Part shown: positions 24,436-32,526 of the stretch, in pieces | How positions within the stretch are numbered: the first letter of the stretch is position 1 | Layout of the letters: each line of letters opens with the position of its first letter | From: Muribaculaceae bacterium | Lineage (GTDB): Bacteria; Bacteroidota; Bacteroidia; Bacteroidales; Muribaculaceae | Length of the DNA stretch: 52,775 bases | Assembly (NCBI GenBank): GCA_017618355.1 | Contig: JAFZUL010000169.1 | Span: 1 to 52,775 of the forward strand | Direction of reading: 5' to 3' | The notes under the pieces: generated by a model | The model's database searches: none | What the model saw: the letters and a program-made list of their open reading frames with translations, nothing else | What the model was told of the DNA's origin: nothing | Translations under genes and position numbers: made by a program

Positions 24436-25992
24436 ATGCAGGATATTTGGCAGAACATATTGACTTACTTGAAGGTGCAGTTTGGCACTCTTGATCTGGG
24501 CAAGCTGTTTAGTGAGCTTGCCTACGATAGCGAGGCGCCCCTCATCTTCTCAAGTGGTATGTTTATGTGCATGTTTGCCATTTTCATCGTCATTTATGCC
24601 CTGCTGCGCAAGAAGTCGTTGCCTCGCACCCTCTTTGTGGTGGCGTTCAGCTACTATTTCTACTACAAGAGCAGCGGCATCTACTTCTTTCTGCTGGCAA
24701 TAGTTACTTGTTCCGACTATATCATCGGTGACCTGCTCCACAACACTCGACGGCGGTGGGTGCGCAAGCTGCTTGTGATGCTCAGCCTGATAATTGACCT
24801 GGGAATGCTTGGGTATTTCAAATACTCCAACTTCTTTGGCGAGCTGTGGGCGAACTTCAATGGCGTGAAATGGGACACCTTGGACATTTTCCTGCCGGTG
24901 GGCATCTCGTTCTTCACTTTCCAGTCGTTGAGCTATATCATCGACATATATCGCCGCAAGATAGAGCCTGTCGATAACCTGCTCGACTATGCCTTCTATG
25001 TCTCGTTCTTCCCGCAGTTGGTGGCAGGCCCCATCGTCAGGGCGAGCGACTTCATCCCGCAGATGTATAAGCCCGTCGTTGTCACCCGTAGTGAACTGGG
25101 CACAGGATTCTGGTTTATCCTCATAGGACTCTTCAAGAAGGCTATTATCAGCGACTACATCGCCGTGAACTTTGTGCAGCGCGTGTTTGAGAACCCCATC
25201 CAGTTCAGCGGCATCGAGAATCTGCTGGGCGCCTACGGCTATGGCATGCAGATTTATTGCGACTTCTCGGGCTATAGCGACATGGCGATAGGCTTGGCGC
25301 TGCTCATGGGATTCCATTTCAACATCAACTTCAACAACCCCTACAAGGCGGTGTCGGTGACCGATTTCTGGCGGCGATGGCACATCTCGCTCAGCACCTG
25401 GCTGCGCGACTATGTGTATATCTCGCTCGGCGGCAACCGCAAGGGAAAGATACGGCAATATCTCAACATTTTCATCACCATGCTGTTGGGCGGATTGTGG
25501 CATGGCGCTTCGCTCAATTTCGTGTTCTGGGGAGCGCTTCACGGTATTGTTCTAGTGCTTCACAAGATATGGATGTTGATAACACGCGGCGCAAAATTTG
25601 TGCAGTCCAAGTTCTGGAATGTGCTCATGGTGATTCTTACCTTCCATTTTATCATCTTTTCATGGCTGTTGTTCCGTAATGCCGACATCACTTGGAACGG
25701 ACTTTTCCACAATGGAGAATGGGGAAACCTCGGCATCATGCTCTCGCAGATTTTCACCAGTTTCCATCCCGAACTGCTGCCCGAGGTGATTGCCAACTAC
25801 TGGCATGTGTTCGTGCTGATAGCCTTAGGCTACCTGCTGCACTTCGTGCCCGACAAACTATCACAGCGATGCCGAAACGCCTTCGTGAAAATGCCAGCAT
25901 TCCTCTACATCATTGTGCTAGTTCTGCTTATCACAATCATCGTGCAAGTAAAAACAAGCGAAGTACAGCCATTTATCTATTTCCAGTTCTAG
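24436..25992 (+). CDS. MBOAT family O-acyltransferase (AlgI-like)
   Basis: A 518-residue polytopic inner-membrane protein with about 10-12 hydrophobic segments. Family landmarks are VGISFFTFQSLSYIIDIYR, FPQLVAGPI, CDFSGYSDMAIGLA, DFWRRWHISLSTWLRD and GGLWHGASLNF, with the conserved catalytic His356 in the last. It would pass an acyl group across the membrane to a glycan, together with the SGNH protein just upstream. The acceptor is unknown. A bidirectional terminator follows at 26016. Confidence 0.96.
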   Translation: MQDIWQNILTYLKVQFGTLDLGKLFSELAYDSEAPLIFSSGMFMCMFAIFIVIYALLRKKSLPRTLFVVAFSYYFYYKSSGIYFFLLAIVTCSDYIIGDLLHNTRRRWVRKLLVMLSLIIDLGMLGYFKYSNFFGELWANFNGVKWDTLDIFLPVGISFFTFQSLSYIIDIYRRKIEPVDNLLDYAFYVSFFPQLVAGPIVRASDFIPQMYKPVVVTRSELGTGFWFILIGLFKKAIISDYIAVNFVQRVFENPIQFSGIENLLGAYGYGMQIYCDFSGYSDMAIGLALLMGFHFNINFNNPYKAVSVTDFWRRWHISLSTWLRDYVYISLGGNRKGKIRQYLNIFITMLLGGLWHGASLNFVFWGALHGIVLVLHKIWMLITRGAKFVQSKFWNVLMVILTFHFIIFSWLLFRNADITWNGLFHNGEWGNLGIMLSQIFTSFHPELLPEVIANYWHVFVLIALGYLLHFVPDKLSQRCRNAFVKMPAFLYIIVLVLLITIIVQVKTSEVQPFIYFQF

Positions 25993-26015
25993 GAGTGAAT
26001 GCCAAGAAAAAACAA

Positions 26016-26044
26016 AAAAACTGCGACGCATTGTCGCAGTTTTT
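26016..26044. terminator. bidirectional terminator
   Basis: A perfect 12-bp stem AAAAACTGCGAC / GTCGCAGTTTTT with the loop GCATT, T-rich on both strands. It separates the convergent MBOAT and NimA-like genes. Confidence 0.93.
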
Positions 26045-26069
26045 CATGTCAAAAGCATCAGAACTTTAA

Positions 26070-26567
26070 TTATTTATTCTCTTTTTCTCTTACAATTTCA
26101 ATGGCTTCTTTGCCTGAAAGATGTTCAATTTCCATTACCATAATCAAAACATGGCCAAAGCTTTTGTCAATTTCTTTCTGCAAGCCTTCTTGGTCGTTTG
26201 GATTAAAGCGACAGCCAATCATGCGCAGTGCTTCAATCCGCTCATCGTCATTCTCAAGAATGGAGATTTTCCCAAAGGCGATGACACTGCGGAAATAAGT
26301 CGTGTACTTTGCTGGTTGCACATCATCCTTATCAATCACACAGAACGAGCATTTGCTCTCGTTCTTGATAGTATCTACTTTATGACCGCTAACAGCGGAA
26401 TGAAAGTAGAGTTTGCCATTAGCATAACAATGACTTATAGGAACTGTATAGGGATAACCTCCATCACCTATAAGTCCTAATACTCCAGATGTGGCAGACT
26501 GAAGGATTGCAACACATTCTTCTGCGGCCAGTTCCTGCTGATGACGGCGCATTGGTCTAAATTCCAT
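26070..26567 (-). CDS. NimA-like flavin-binding protein (pyridoxamine 5'-phosphate oxidase fold)
   Basis: A 165-residue protein of the split-barrel flavin-binding fold. MRRHQQELAAEECVAILQ, SGVLGLIGDGGYPYTVPISH, GKLYFHSAVSGHKVD and the barrel strand YTTYFRSVIAFGKI are typical of the NimA-like group. It probably binds FMN and acts as a reductase; some relatives reduce 5-nitroimidazoles but that cannot be concluded here. It starts 27 nt downstream of the shortened YdeI-like gene. Confidence 0.9.
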   Translation of the reverse strand: MEFRPMRRHQQELAAEECVAILQSATSGVLGLIGDGGYPYTVPISHCYANGKLYFHSAVSGHKVDTIKNESKCSFCVIDKDDVQPAKYTTYFRSVIAFGKISILENDDERIEALRMIGCRFNPNDQEGLQKEIDKSFGHVLIMVMEIEHLSGKEAIEIVREKENK

Positions 26568-26594
26568 AGTGATAATGCATTAATATGCCGATTA

Positions 26595-26930
26595 TTATTT
26601 TGGGAGAGCGTTACGCCCTGCATCTGTCATAAGTCCCCGTTTTTCAAGATCGGCACATCGTTGTTTGTTTAACTCAGTCCAATGGCTATTCTTCCTTCGT
26701 GGCGACAATCTTTGTGCGCAACGACCTTCTGAAACACGTTTTTGAGTTGAATCAATCCAACCGAAACACAACGCTTCTTCAACTACTTCAATGTAAGAGA
26801 GTACCCCTTCAGGTACATTCTTCGAACGACTGCAAAGCACCCAACATTGTTTCTCAATGTTGTGGTTGCTTTCAAACCATTGGCGTAGTTGTTTCCTATT
26901 GCTAAATACAAGAAGATTGACAATTTCCAT
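26595..26930 (-). CDS. shortened YdeI/OmpD-associated family protein
   Basis: A 111-residue protein matching the N-terminal part of the YdeI family: RQWFESNHNIEKQCWVL, VEEALCFGWIDSTQKRV, then RRKNSHWTELNKQRCADLEK and GLMTDAGRNALPK. Members are usually near 190 residues; here the stop comes right after the GLMTDAG segment and no continuation is seen in another frame before the next gene at 26567. It may be a truncated but still folded protein, or a decaying gene. I chose the ATG at 26930; the TATCTTTG element (26942-26935) would then place transcription start within a few bases of it. Confidence 0.7.
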   Translation of the reverse strand: MEIVNLLVFSNRKQLRQWFESNHNIEKQCWVLCSRSKNVPEGVLSYIEVVEEALCFGWIDSTQKRVSEGRCAQRLSPRRKNSHWTELNKQRCADLEKRGLMTDAGRNALPK

Positions 26931-27025
26931 ACAACAAAGATACAACAATTTTCATTATTACTAGTAATTTTTCCTATAATCTTTCTATAATATCGAGGCG
27001 CACCCCAATGAAGTCTCATTATTTA

Positions 27026-27057
27026 TTTGTAGCAAAAGACAAATAATTGTATCTTTG
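27026..27057 (+). promoter_or_regulatory. promoter of the 27065 gene
   Basis: TTTG (27026-27029), a 20-nt spacer and TATCTTTG (27050-27057) match the Bacteroidota consensus exactly. Transcription would begin near the ATG at 27065, so the mRNA is leaderless or nearly so. Confidence 0.8.
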
Positions 27058-27064
27058 CAAAATT

Positions 27065-27412
27065 ATGACACGAGAAGAACTGATATTAGACTGTCGTTAC
27101 TACAATGGCGAAGAAGAGCCACCAGAAGAAACTGACTCTTTGATGTGGGGGTATGAAGAAGCCTGGGTGCGAATGGTTTTGGAAGATAACCCTACTCCCA
27201 AAAAATGTATAGAATATTACACAAAAAAGTATGATTTGCCCAATTTATTACCTTTTGAAGAAGATGGCACACCAATAGGCATTAAGGCGATATTGTGGAG
27301 CAGATTAGACCATTGGAGTTATTTGCCAGCTGATGGCGAATTATTCAAAAGTTGGTATCATGAGCATTATGTAAATAACACAAAAACACATAGGCAGTTG
27401 TTGAATCAATGA
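27065..27412 (+). CDS. small cytosolic protein, unknown
   Basis: A 115-residue acidic protein beginning MTREELILDCRYYNGEEEPP, rich in Trp and Tyr, without signal peptide or known domain. The ATG at 27065 is chosen because the promoter -7 element overlaps any earlier start. It lies in an AT-rich stretch with other small genes. A strong bidirectional terminator follows. Confidence 0.75.
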   Translation: MTREELILDCRYYNGEEEPPEETDSLMWGYEEAWVRMVLEDNPTPKKCIEYYTKKYDLPNLLPFEEDGTPIGIKAILWSRLDHWSYLPADGELFKSWYHEHYVNNTKTHRQLLNQ

Positions 27413-27452
27413 TTCTGCCTAAAATATAAAGCGCAGCCTCTTTTATCCAAAA

Positions 27453-27476
27453 AAAGCTCACCCGAAGGTGAGCTTT
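27453..27476. terminator. bidirectional terminator
   Basis: AAAGCTCACC / GGTGAGCTTT with a CGAA (minus strand TTCG) tetraloop; a long T run follows on the minus strand. It lies between two convergent genes. Confidence 0.93.
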
Positions 27477-27516
27477 ATACTTTTTGAATTGATTTCAAAG
27501 AGTGGAAATTGAATGT

Positions 27517-28038
27517 TTATGGACAAGTGGTAAGAGGATTGTCACAAATCTTACTGATAGGCATCCAACCTGTATACTTTTTATCGGTAGTGATCACCTT
27601 AATCCAACCTCCCTTAATCTCCAGTGGACGCAATGCGACTTCAAATAAATAGGAGGAGGTTAATTTAAGCGGTTTGGCTTTTGCAGATGGTTTTTCGCGA
27701 ATAACATTCTTTTGTTCCCCTGCTATGCCAAACGCCAACACCGAATTATGAACCCAGTAGCCGGTTTTCGAGCCTTTAAGACTTATGTGGTCTTCATCAT
27801 CGCTACCATAGATGTCAATTAGTGGGTCAATTTTCCACCAATTGTTTTTACATTCAAGCAGTTGCACAACATATCCGCCATCAATACCTGGTAGAGTTTT
27901 CACTACTTTACCATTTGGAGCATTTCGGACATTGGTGGGTGAACCGCTTTCGTCCAAAATATAAGCACGTGCTTGTGTCTGTGCAAATACAGACATGGTC
28001 ATGACCAGCATTAGTGTGGCTAAAAAAATCTTTTTCAT
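27517..28038 (-). CDS. secreted SH3-like domain protein
   Basis: A 173-residue protein with a signal peptide (about 1-19, ending SVFAQ). The mature part looks like a bacterial SH3 domain: SPTNVRNAPNGKVVKTLPG, then LLECKNNWWKIDPL, a second part VIREKPSAKAKPLKL and GGWIKVITTDKKYTGWMP. Such domains often bind peptidoglycan or peptides in the periplasm. The upstream neighbour on the same strand is another small secreted protein. Confidence 0.8.
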   Translation of the reverse strand: MKKIFLATLMLVMTMSVFAQTQARAYILDESGSPTNVRNAPNGKVVKTLPGIDGGYVVQLLECKNNWWKIDPLIDIYGSDDEDHISLKGSKTGYWVHNSVLAFGIAGEQKNVIREKPSAKAKPLKLTSSYLFEVALRPLEIKGGWIKVITTDKKYTGWMPISKICDNPLTTCP

Positions 28039-28144
28039 ACGCTAAAAAATTAGAGGTTTATGATTATTGTAATGTGCAATAATCTCTCAATATGAGCCGA
28101 TTTTTTATCTAAAAAGGAACTCTTTTGGTGCTTAAGTATTGATC

Positions 28145-28786
28145 TCAAAAATTAAAACCGTGACCATTCCACTTGAGTTTTTTCTCTTTGAGCTTTCTAT
28201 TGTCATCCCACCATTTTGCAATGATATCCTTGCCAATTTGAGGCAGACTAAAAGAAATATAATTATCATTGTCCATCATTGGTGCTTTGTCAATTCCTAT
28301 ATCTTCGGGATAGCAATGGCGCATGGTCTTTGTTGCATTGTTATAGCGGTAGAATCTGCGGTTATCATATTGTCCGCAACGAAAAATGCCGTTGTCGAAC
28401 CACTGCCTTACACAGGCAAACAATTTGTGTTTTCCGTCTTTCATGTTCCAGTAGCACATTTCAATTCTGGTCACTTCTTCATCGTTATGACGGAACTCAT
28501 ACAATATGTAGCCGTTCTGTGTGTCGATGGTCAGCGTCTCTTTCTCATTCAGGGGGAGGCCTTTGCTCTTACGAGACATGGCTAGCTTCATTGCATCATA
28601 CATATATAGCGCTTCCTGGTCGCAATCGTCCACTTCATTGGACGATGGAATAGAGGAAAGGTAAGCCTTGGCGAAGTCACCGATCTTTGGCGCCGAACCT
28701 TGATATTTCACTCTGATTGTTTCATTCTGTGCCATCATTGCGAACACAGAAAAAACCATGATGATTGCTAATGTTGTTCTTTTCAT
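28145..28786 (-). CDS. secreted protein, unknown
   Basis: A 213-residue protein with a signal peptide (about 1-19, ending MMAQ). The mature part has several beta strands (LTIDTQNGYILYEFRH, RIEMCYWNMKDGKHKLFA) and a basic C-terminal end (NRKLKEKKLKWNGHGF). I recognise no family. It lies 106 nt upstream of the SH3-like gene on the same strand. Confidence 0.75.
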   Translation of the reverse strand: MKRTTLAIIMVFSVFAMMAQNETIRVKYQGSAPKIGDFAKAYLSSIPSSNEVDDCDQEALYMYDAMKLAMSRKSKGLPLNEKETLTIDTQNGYILYEFRHNDEEVTRIEMCYWNMKDGKHKLFACVRQWFDNGIFRCGQYDNRRFYRYNNATKTMRHCYPEDIGIDKAPMMDNDNYISFSLPQIGKDIIAKWWDDNRKLKEKKLKWNGHGFNF

Positions 28787-28935
28787 ATTGTCGTGATTCT
28801 TAGTTACCTGTTGGCGGAATTAAGCGAGCGTATACTTGATTCTGCCGATGGGTTGGTTATTAATCTTATTTATATATTGTGAGATAGTAAGTGCACTCAC
28901 CTTACTGATGATTCTCGTGAAGAATACGATGTATT

Positions 28936-30645
28936 TCAGTCTTTCTTCTTGACACCCATGCGAGCTTCTACTACGTTGAGGACATAGTCGCCTACCGTCT
29001 CGCACTCGTCAAAGAAGTCGCTGTACATAGTGCCTATGGCGTAGCTGTACTTCTGCTCGTTCACGTCGTTGAAGTTCTCGGCCTTAATCATGTCGCGATA
29101 GTTATCAATCTCGTTCTCGATGTTATAGGCTCGGTTGATATCGTTCTGCTCCTTGTAGCTCACCAGAATCTTGTTCATCTCGGTGAGGCTGTTTTCAACA
29201 AGCTCCATCATCGATTTCATGTGCTTGATTTGATAGCCCGAGAACTGCTCTTTGCCGTTGCGGTAGCGGTTGATGATGCGTGCAATCTTGTAGCAGCTGT
29301 CGCCAATACTTTCTATCTCAGAAATCTCACGCAACATGGCGCGCATCTTGGCCTTGGTGTCATCACTCAAGTGGGCATCGCTCACGTCGTGCAGATAGTT
29401 GGCGATATCCACCTCCATCTGGTCACTGATTTCCTCATATTTCTCGATACGGGAATAGAGCTTCACAAACTTGTCCTTGTCTTCCTCGTCGAGCAAGGTC
29501 CTAACCATGCCAAACATGCTTTGAATGCGCTCACCAAACGACTTGATCTCCTTCTGCGCCTCAAGCACCGAGAGCTCGGGGGTCTTCATGATACCCGAAG
29601 TGATGAAATGCAGCTTGAAGTCATCTTCCTCATCCTCTCGGCGGGGCTTAATGATAGCGCACACCAGTTTCTCGATTTGCGGTATGAACCAAATGAGGAT
29701 GGCGGTGTTGGTGATATTGAATGCCGAGTGGAAGCCAGCGAGGACTACCGAGATTTTAGCTAAATTGGCTTCATAGCCTGGGTCGGCAGCTGTCATACTC
29801 TGGTCAAAACCAGCCATATTGCACACTAGCCCGACAAACGGCTTGAGCAGACATAGTGACCAAATCACACCTATAATGTTGTAGGTGAAGTGGGCCAGTG
29901 CGGCACGCCGTGCCTGAACGTTGGCGCCCATAGCGGCGATGTTGGCGGTGATAGTGGTTCCAATGTTCTCACCAAGCACGAGCATGATACCCTGCTGGAT
30001 GCTCATTACACCCGTAGAGCACAGAATCATGGTGATTGCCATCATGGCTGCCGATGACTGCACGCACAGGGTGAGGATGCTACCAATCACGAGGAAGAGC
30101 AGATAGCTCCACATCGAGTCGCCAAACTGCGAGAAGAACGCCATGATGCCCTCGCGCATCGCAGGATCGGTGGCAAAGTTGGTGCCCGTTTCCTTGAGTG
30201 TGCCAAGTCCCAAAAAGAGGAACGCCACACCAAAGAGGAAGTCACCAATCACGCGGCGCTTCTTCATGTAAATCAAGATGATTCCCAAGAAGAATGCGGG
30301 ATATACAAAGTCGGTGATGTTAAACGAGAATCCCAAGCTCATAATCCACGCGGTGACGGTGGTACCGATGTTGGCACCCATAATCACCGAGATGGCCTGG
30401 ATTAGCGTCAGCAGACCAGCGTTGACAAACGATACGGTCATCAGCGTGGTAGCGGTAGAACTCTGTACTGCTGCTGTCACGGCGACACCAGTGAGCATTC
30501 CCGTGAAACGGTTGGTGGTCATAGCGCCCAGCACTCGGCGCAGCTGCGGACCCGCCATTTTCTGTAAACTTTCGCTCATCGACTTCATACCAAACATGAG
30601 CAAAGCCAGTGAGCCAATAAGTTTGAAAACTACCAAGATAGACAT
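28936..30645 (-). CDS. Na/Pi cotransporter family protein with PhoU-like domain
   Basis: A 569-residue inner-membrane protein. The membrane part (about 1-340) carries two inverted repeats, each with the family QSS motif: VQSSTATTLMTVSFVNAG and VQSSAAMMAITMILCSTG, each followed by the matching GANIGTTVTAW and GENIGTTITANIAA. The C-terminal part (about 350-560) is a helical PhoU-like domain. It would import phosphate with sodium. It is not next to a phosphate regulator gene here. The 290 nt 3' of it hold only weak hairpins. Confidence 0.95.
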   Translation of the reverse strand: MSILVVFKLIGSLALLMFGMKSMSESLQKMAGPQLRRVLGAMTTNRFTGMLTGVAVTAAVQSSTATTLMTVSFVNAGLLTLIQAISVIMGANIGTTVTAWIMSLGFSFNITDFVYPAFFLGIILIYMKKRRVIGDFLFGVAFLFLGLGTLKETGTNFATDPAMREGIMAFFSQFGDSMWSYLLFLVIGSILTLCVQSSAAMMAITMILCSTGVMSIQQGIMLVLGENIGTTITANIAAMGANVQARRAALAHFTYNIIGVIWSLCLLKPFVGLVCNMAGFDQSMTAADPGYEANLAKISVVLAGFHSAFNITNTAILIWFIPQIEKLVCAIIKPRREDEEDDFKLHFITSGIMKTPELSVLEAQKEIKSFGERIQSMFGMVRTLLDEEDKDKFVKLYSRIEKYEEISDQMEVDIANYLHDVSDAHLSDDTKAKMRAMLREISEIESIGDSCYKIARIINRYRNGKEQFSGYQIKHMKSMMELVENSLTEMNKILVSYKEQNDINRAYNIENEIDNYRDMIKAENFNDVNEQKYSYAIGTMYSDFFDECETVGDYVLNVVEARMGVKKKD

Positions 30646-30675
30646 ATAGATGTAAGTTTTAAGTTGTTAGTATTC

Positions 30676-30724
30676 AGTTGTCAGTTATTAGTTATCAGTT
30701 TTGAGTTGTCTGTTATCAGTTGAC
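30676..30724. repeat. heptamer array
   Basis: Seven 7-mers: AGTTGTC, AGTTATT, AGTTATC, AGTTTTG, AGTTGTC, TGTTATC, AGTTGAC, exactly 49 bp. Confidence 0.9.
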
Positions 30725-30757
30725 AAGCAATTAGGTTGTGCATTGAACAGAGGTAAC

Positions 30758-31492
30758 CTAAATCTCGATTCTTGAGGAGTAATAGCTGTAATCATTAAGC
30801 ACAGTACGCAGGAGCATCTCGTTGTTGTTATTTATCAAAGGAGGTATGTTAAGGAACGACATCACCTTCTTGCTCAGCTCATTAATGTAATAGGCGCGGT
30901 TGCTGTTGTTGAGCATCAGGGTGTTTCTTATCACATCGACTTGCCGCAACGACAGCTTTGCCGATTCCTGATAGCACGGCACATAATTGTTGTTGACAAA
31001 GCCAAAATGCTCTAAATCAATGCTATAAATGTTGTGGGAATTGGTTTTTATCACTACCGTCCCAGCCATCATGTCGCCCAGGCGTTGGCAGTTTTTGTTG
31101 AAAAGGATGCATATCAAGCCAATTCCAGGCAACATCATGCACTCGACCAAAAACATGATCCATCGCATCAGATAACTGCCGAGGGTGGGCGAGGAACCAT
31201 CCTTGTGAACTACCTTTAACTTTAAAATTTTCTTGCCGGGGCTGGCACCATTGAAGAAATATTCAAAAAAAGGATGATAAAAAGCAATGAGAATGAGTAG
31301 AACGATATACAATGTAAATGCATTTCTGCTATAGCCAAACGACATGACGAAGGACATAATAAGAGTCACAATTAATAAATATACCCACATAAACAGACAA
31401 TCAAGCATTTGAGCATAAACACGGTCGCTTACACTAGCCACCTTTTGCTCAATTGTAACGTATTGTCCCGTGGTGATTTTTACGTTGGCCAT
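30758..31492 (-). CDS. RDD family membrane protein
   Basis: A 244-residue protein with an N-terminal cytosolic part, then an RDD domain: the Arg in SVSDRVYAQMLDCLFMWVYL, further membrane segments, and the conserved NGASPGKKILKLKVV and LGSYLMRWIMFLVE. The C-terminal 80 residues are soluble (KLSLRQVDVIRNTLMLNNSN). RDD proteins are often Na+/H+ antiporter-like or assembly factors. It is divergent from the SpoIIM-MoxR-DUF58 operon with an interleaved promoter pair, and RDD, SpoIIM, MoxR and DUF58 genes often occur together, so it likely belongs to the same system. Confidence 0.9.
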   Translation of the reverse strand: MANVKITTGQYVTIEQKVASVSDRVYAQMLDCLFMWVYLLIVTLIMSFVMSFGYSRNAFTLYIVLLILIAFYHPFFEYFFNGASPGKKILKLKVVHKDGSSPTLGSYLMRWIMFLVECMMLPGIGLICILFNKNCQRLGDMMAGTVVIKTNSHNIYSIDLEHFGFVNNNYVPCYQESAKLSLRQVDVIRNTLMLNNSNRAYYINELSKKVMSFLNIPPLINNNNEMLLRTVLNDYSYYSSRIEI

Positions 31493-31513
31493 ACGAAAAA
31501 GGGTATAAATATT

Positions 31514-31549
31514 TTTGCAAATATAGTAATTTTATTACTTTTGCACAAA
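31514..31549. promoter_or_regulatory. overlapping divergent promoter pair
   Basis: Plus strand: TTTG (31514-31517), 18-nt spacer, TACTTTTG (31536-31543) for the SpoIIM operon. Minus strand: TTTG (31549-31546), 20-nt spacer, TATATTTG (31525-31518) for the RDD gene. The two elements of each promoter lie within the other. Confidence 0.75.
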
Positions 31550-31566
31550 AAACATAGGCCTTTTTT

Positions 31567-32526
31567 ATGCGAGAATCAGTTTTCATAAAGCAAAACATAA
31601 GTAAGTGGAGAGAATATGAATACTTGCTTAGCCTTAATAAAAAGCAAACTCCCACCGAGAAGGCTGATATGTATATAGATTTGACCTCAGATCTTGCATT
31701 TGCCCAGTCACATTACCCTAATGCCGAGATAACCAGTTATTTAAACGACCTGACGCTAAAACTCCACAACGACGTTTATAAAGAGAAGCACGAGAATTGG
31801 CGCCGCATCATCACCTTCTGGACGCGTGAGGTGCCCGAAATCATCTGGAAGGAGCGTCGTAGCCTTCTTATCTCGTTGATTATCTTTCTTGTCTCGATAG
31901 CTATAGGTATTTTTTCAACCATTCACGACGAGACCTTCCCGAGGTTGATATTGGGCGATAACTATGTGAGTATGACTCTAGAAAACATTGAGAATGAAAA
32001 GCCCATGGATGTGTATGGTAACGACCTAGAGGCCATTTCTTTTCTTGAAATAATGTTCAATAATGTGCGGGTGTCGTTCATGGCATTCACGTTTGGCATC
32101 TTTACCAGCATCGCAGTGGGGTATTTCTTGTTTGCCAATGGCGTGATGGTGGGAACGTTTATAGCCTTTCTCTTTGCACAAGGAGTGCTTGGCGAGTCGT
32201 GGACGGCAATCATGCTGCATGGCACGCTAGAACTTAGCGCCATCGTCATAGCCGGCGGAGCGGGCATCGCCTTTGGCAACGGCTGGCTGTTCCCAGGCAG
32301 TTATAGTAGGATCACCGCTTTGAAACTCAGTGCAAAGCGCGGATTGAAGATTGTGCTTGGCACCGTGCCGGTATTTGTGCTTGCGGCATTTATCGAGGGC
32401 TTCTTCACCCGTCACGTGGAATGGTCGTTAAGCATGAAACTCTCTATTATAGGCCTATCGGCGGCATTTGTCATCTTCTATTATGTGATATACCCTTATT
32501 ATCTCACTCATCATGGCAGGAAATAG
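31567..32526 (+). CDS. SpoIIM-like (stage II sporulation M family) membrane protein
   Basis: A 319-residue protein. A cytosolic N-terminal part (about 1-95) leads to several membrane segments. The family core is FLEIMFNNVRVSFMAFTFGIFTSIAVGYFLFANG and HGTLELSAIVIAGGAGIAFG. The gene is named after a Bacillus sporulation protein, but in non-sporulating bacteria the family is found with RDD, MoxR and DUF58 genes, as here. The function is unknown. It overlaps the next gene by 14 nt, so the two are translationally coupled. Confidence 0.9.
   Translation: MRESVFIKQNISKWREYEYLLSLNKKQTPTEKADMYIDLTSDLAFAQSHYPNAEITSYLNDLTLKLHNDVYKEKHENWRRIITFWTREVPEIIWKERRSLLISLIIFLVSIAIGIFSTIHDETFPRLILGDNYVSMTLENIENEKPMDVYGNDLEAISFLEIMFNNVRVSFMAFTFGIFTSIAVGYFLFANGVMVGTFIAFLFAQGVLGESWTAIMLHGTLELSAIVIAGGAGIAFGNGWLFPGSYSRITALKLSAKRGLKIVLGTVPVFVLAAFIEGFFTRHVEWSLSMKLSIIGLSAAFVIFYYVIYPYYLTHHGRK

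Noticed and set aside
24550-25542. 330-codon minus-strand open frame opposite the MBOAT gene
   Set aside because: The plus-strand protein carries all MBOAT motifs; the minus frame has no recognisable feature.
26070-26567. nim gene giving nitroimidazole resistance
   Set aside because: Only the fold and general family can be recognised; many relatives have no such activity.
30676-30724. CRISPR array
   Set aside because: The units are 7 bp with no spacers and differ from each other; no cas gene is present anywhere in the window.
31567-32526. Sporulation locus
   Set aside because: SpoIIM-like proteins occur in many non-sporulating bacteria, and no other sporulation gene is present.
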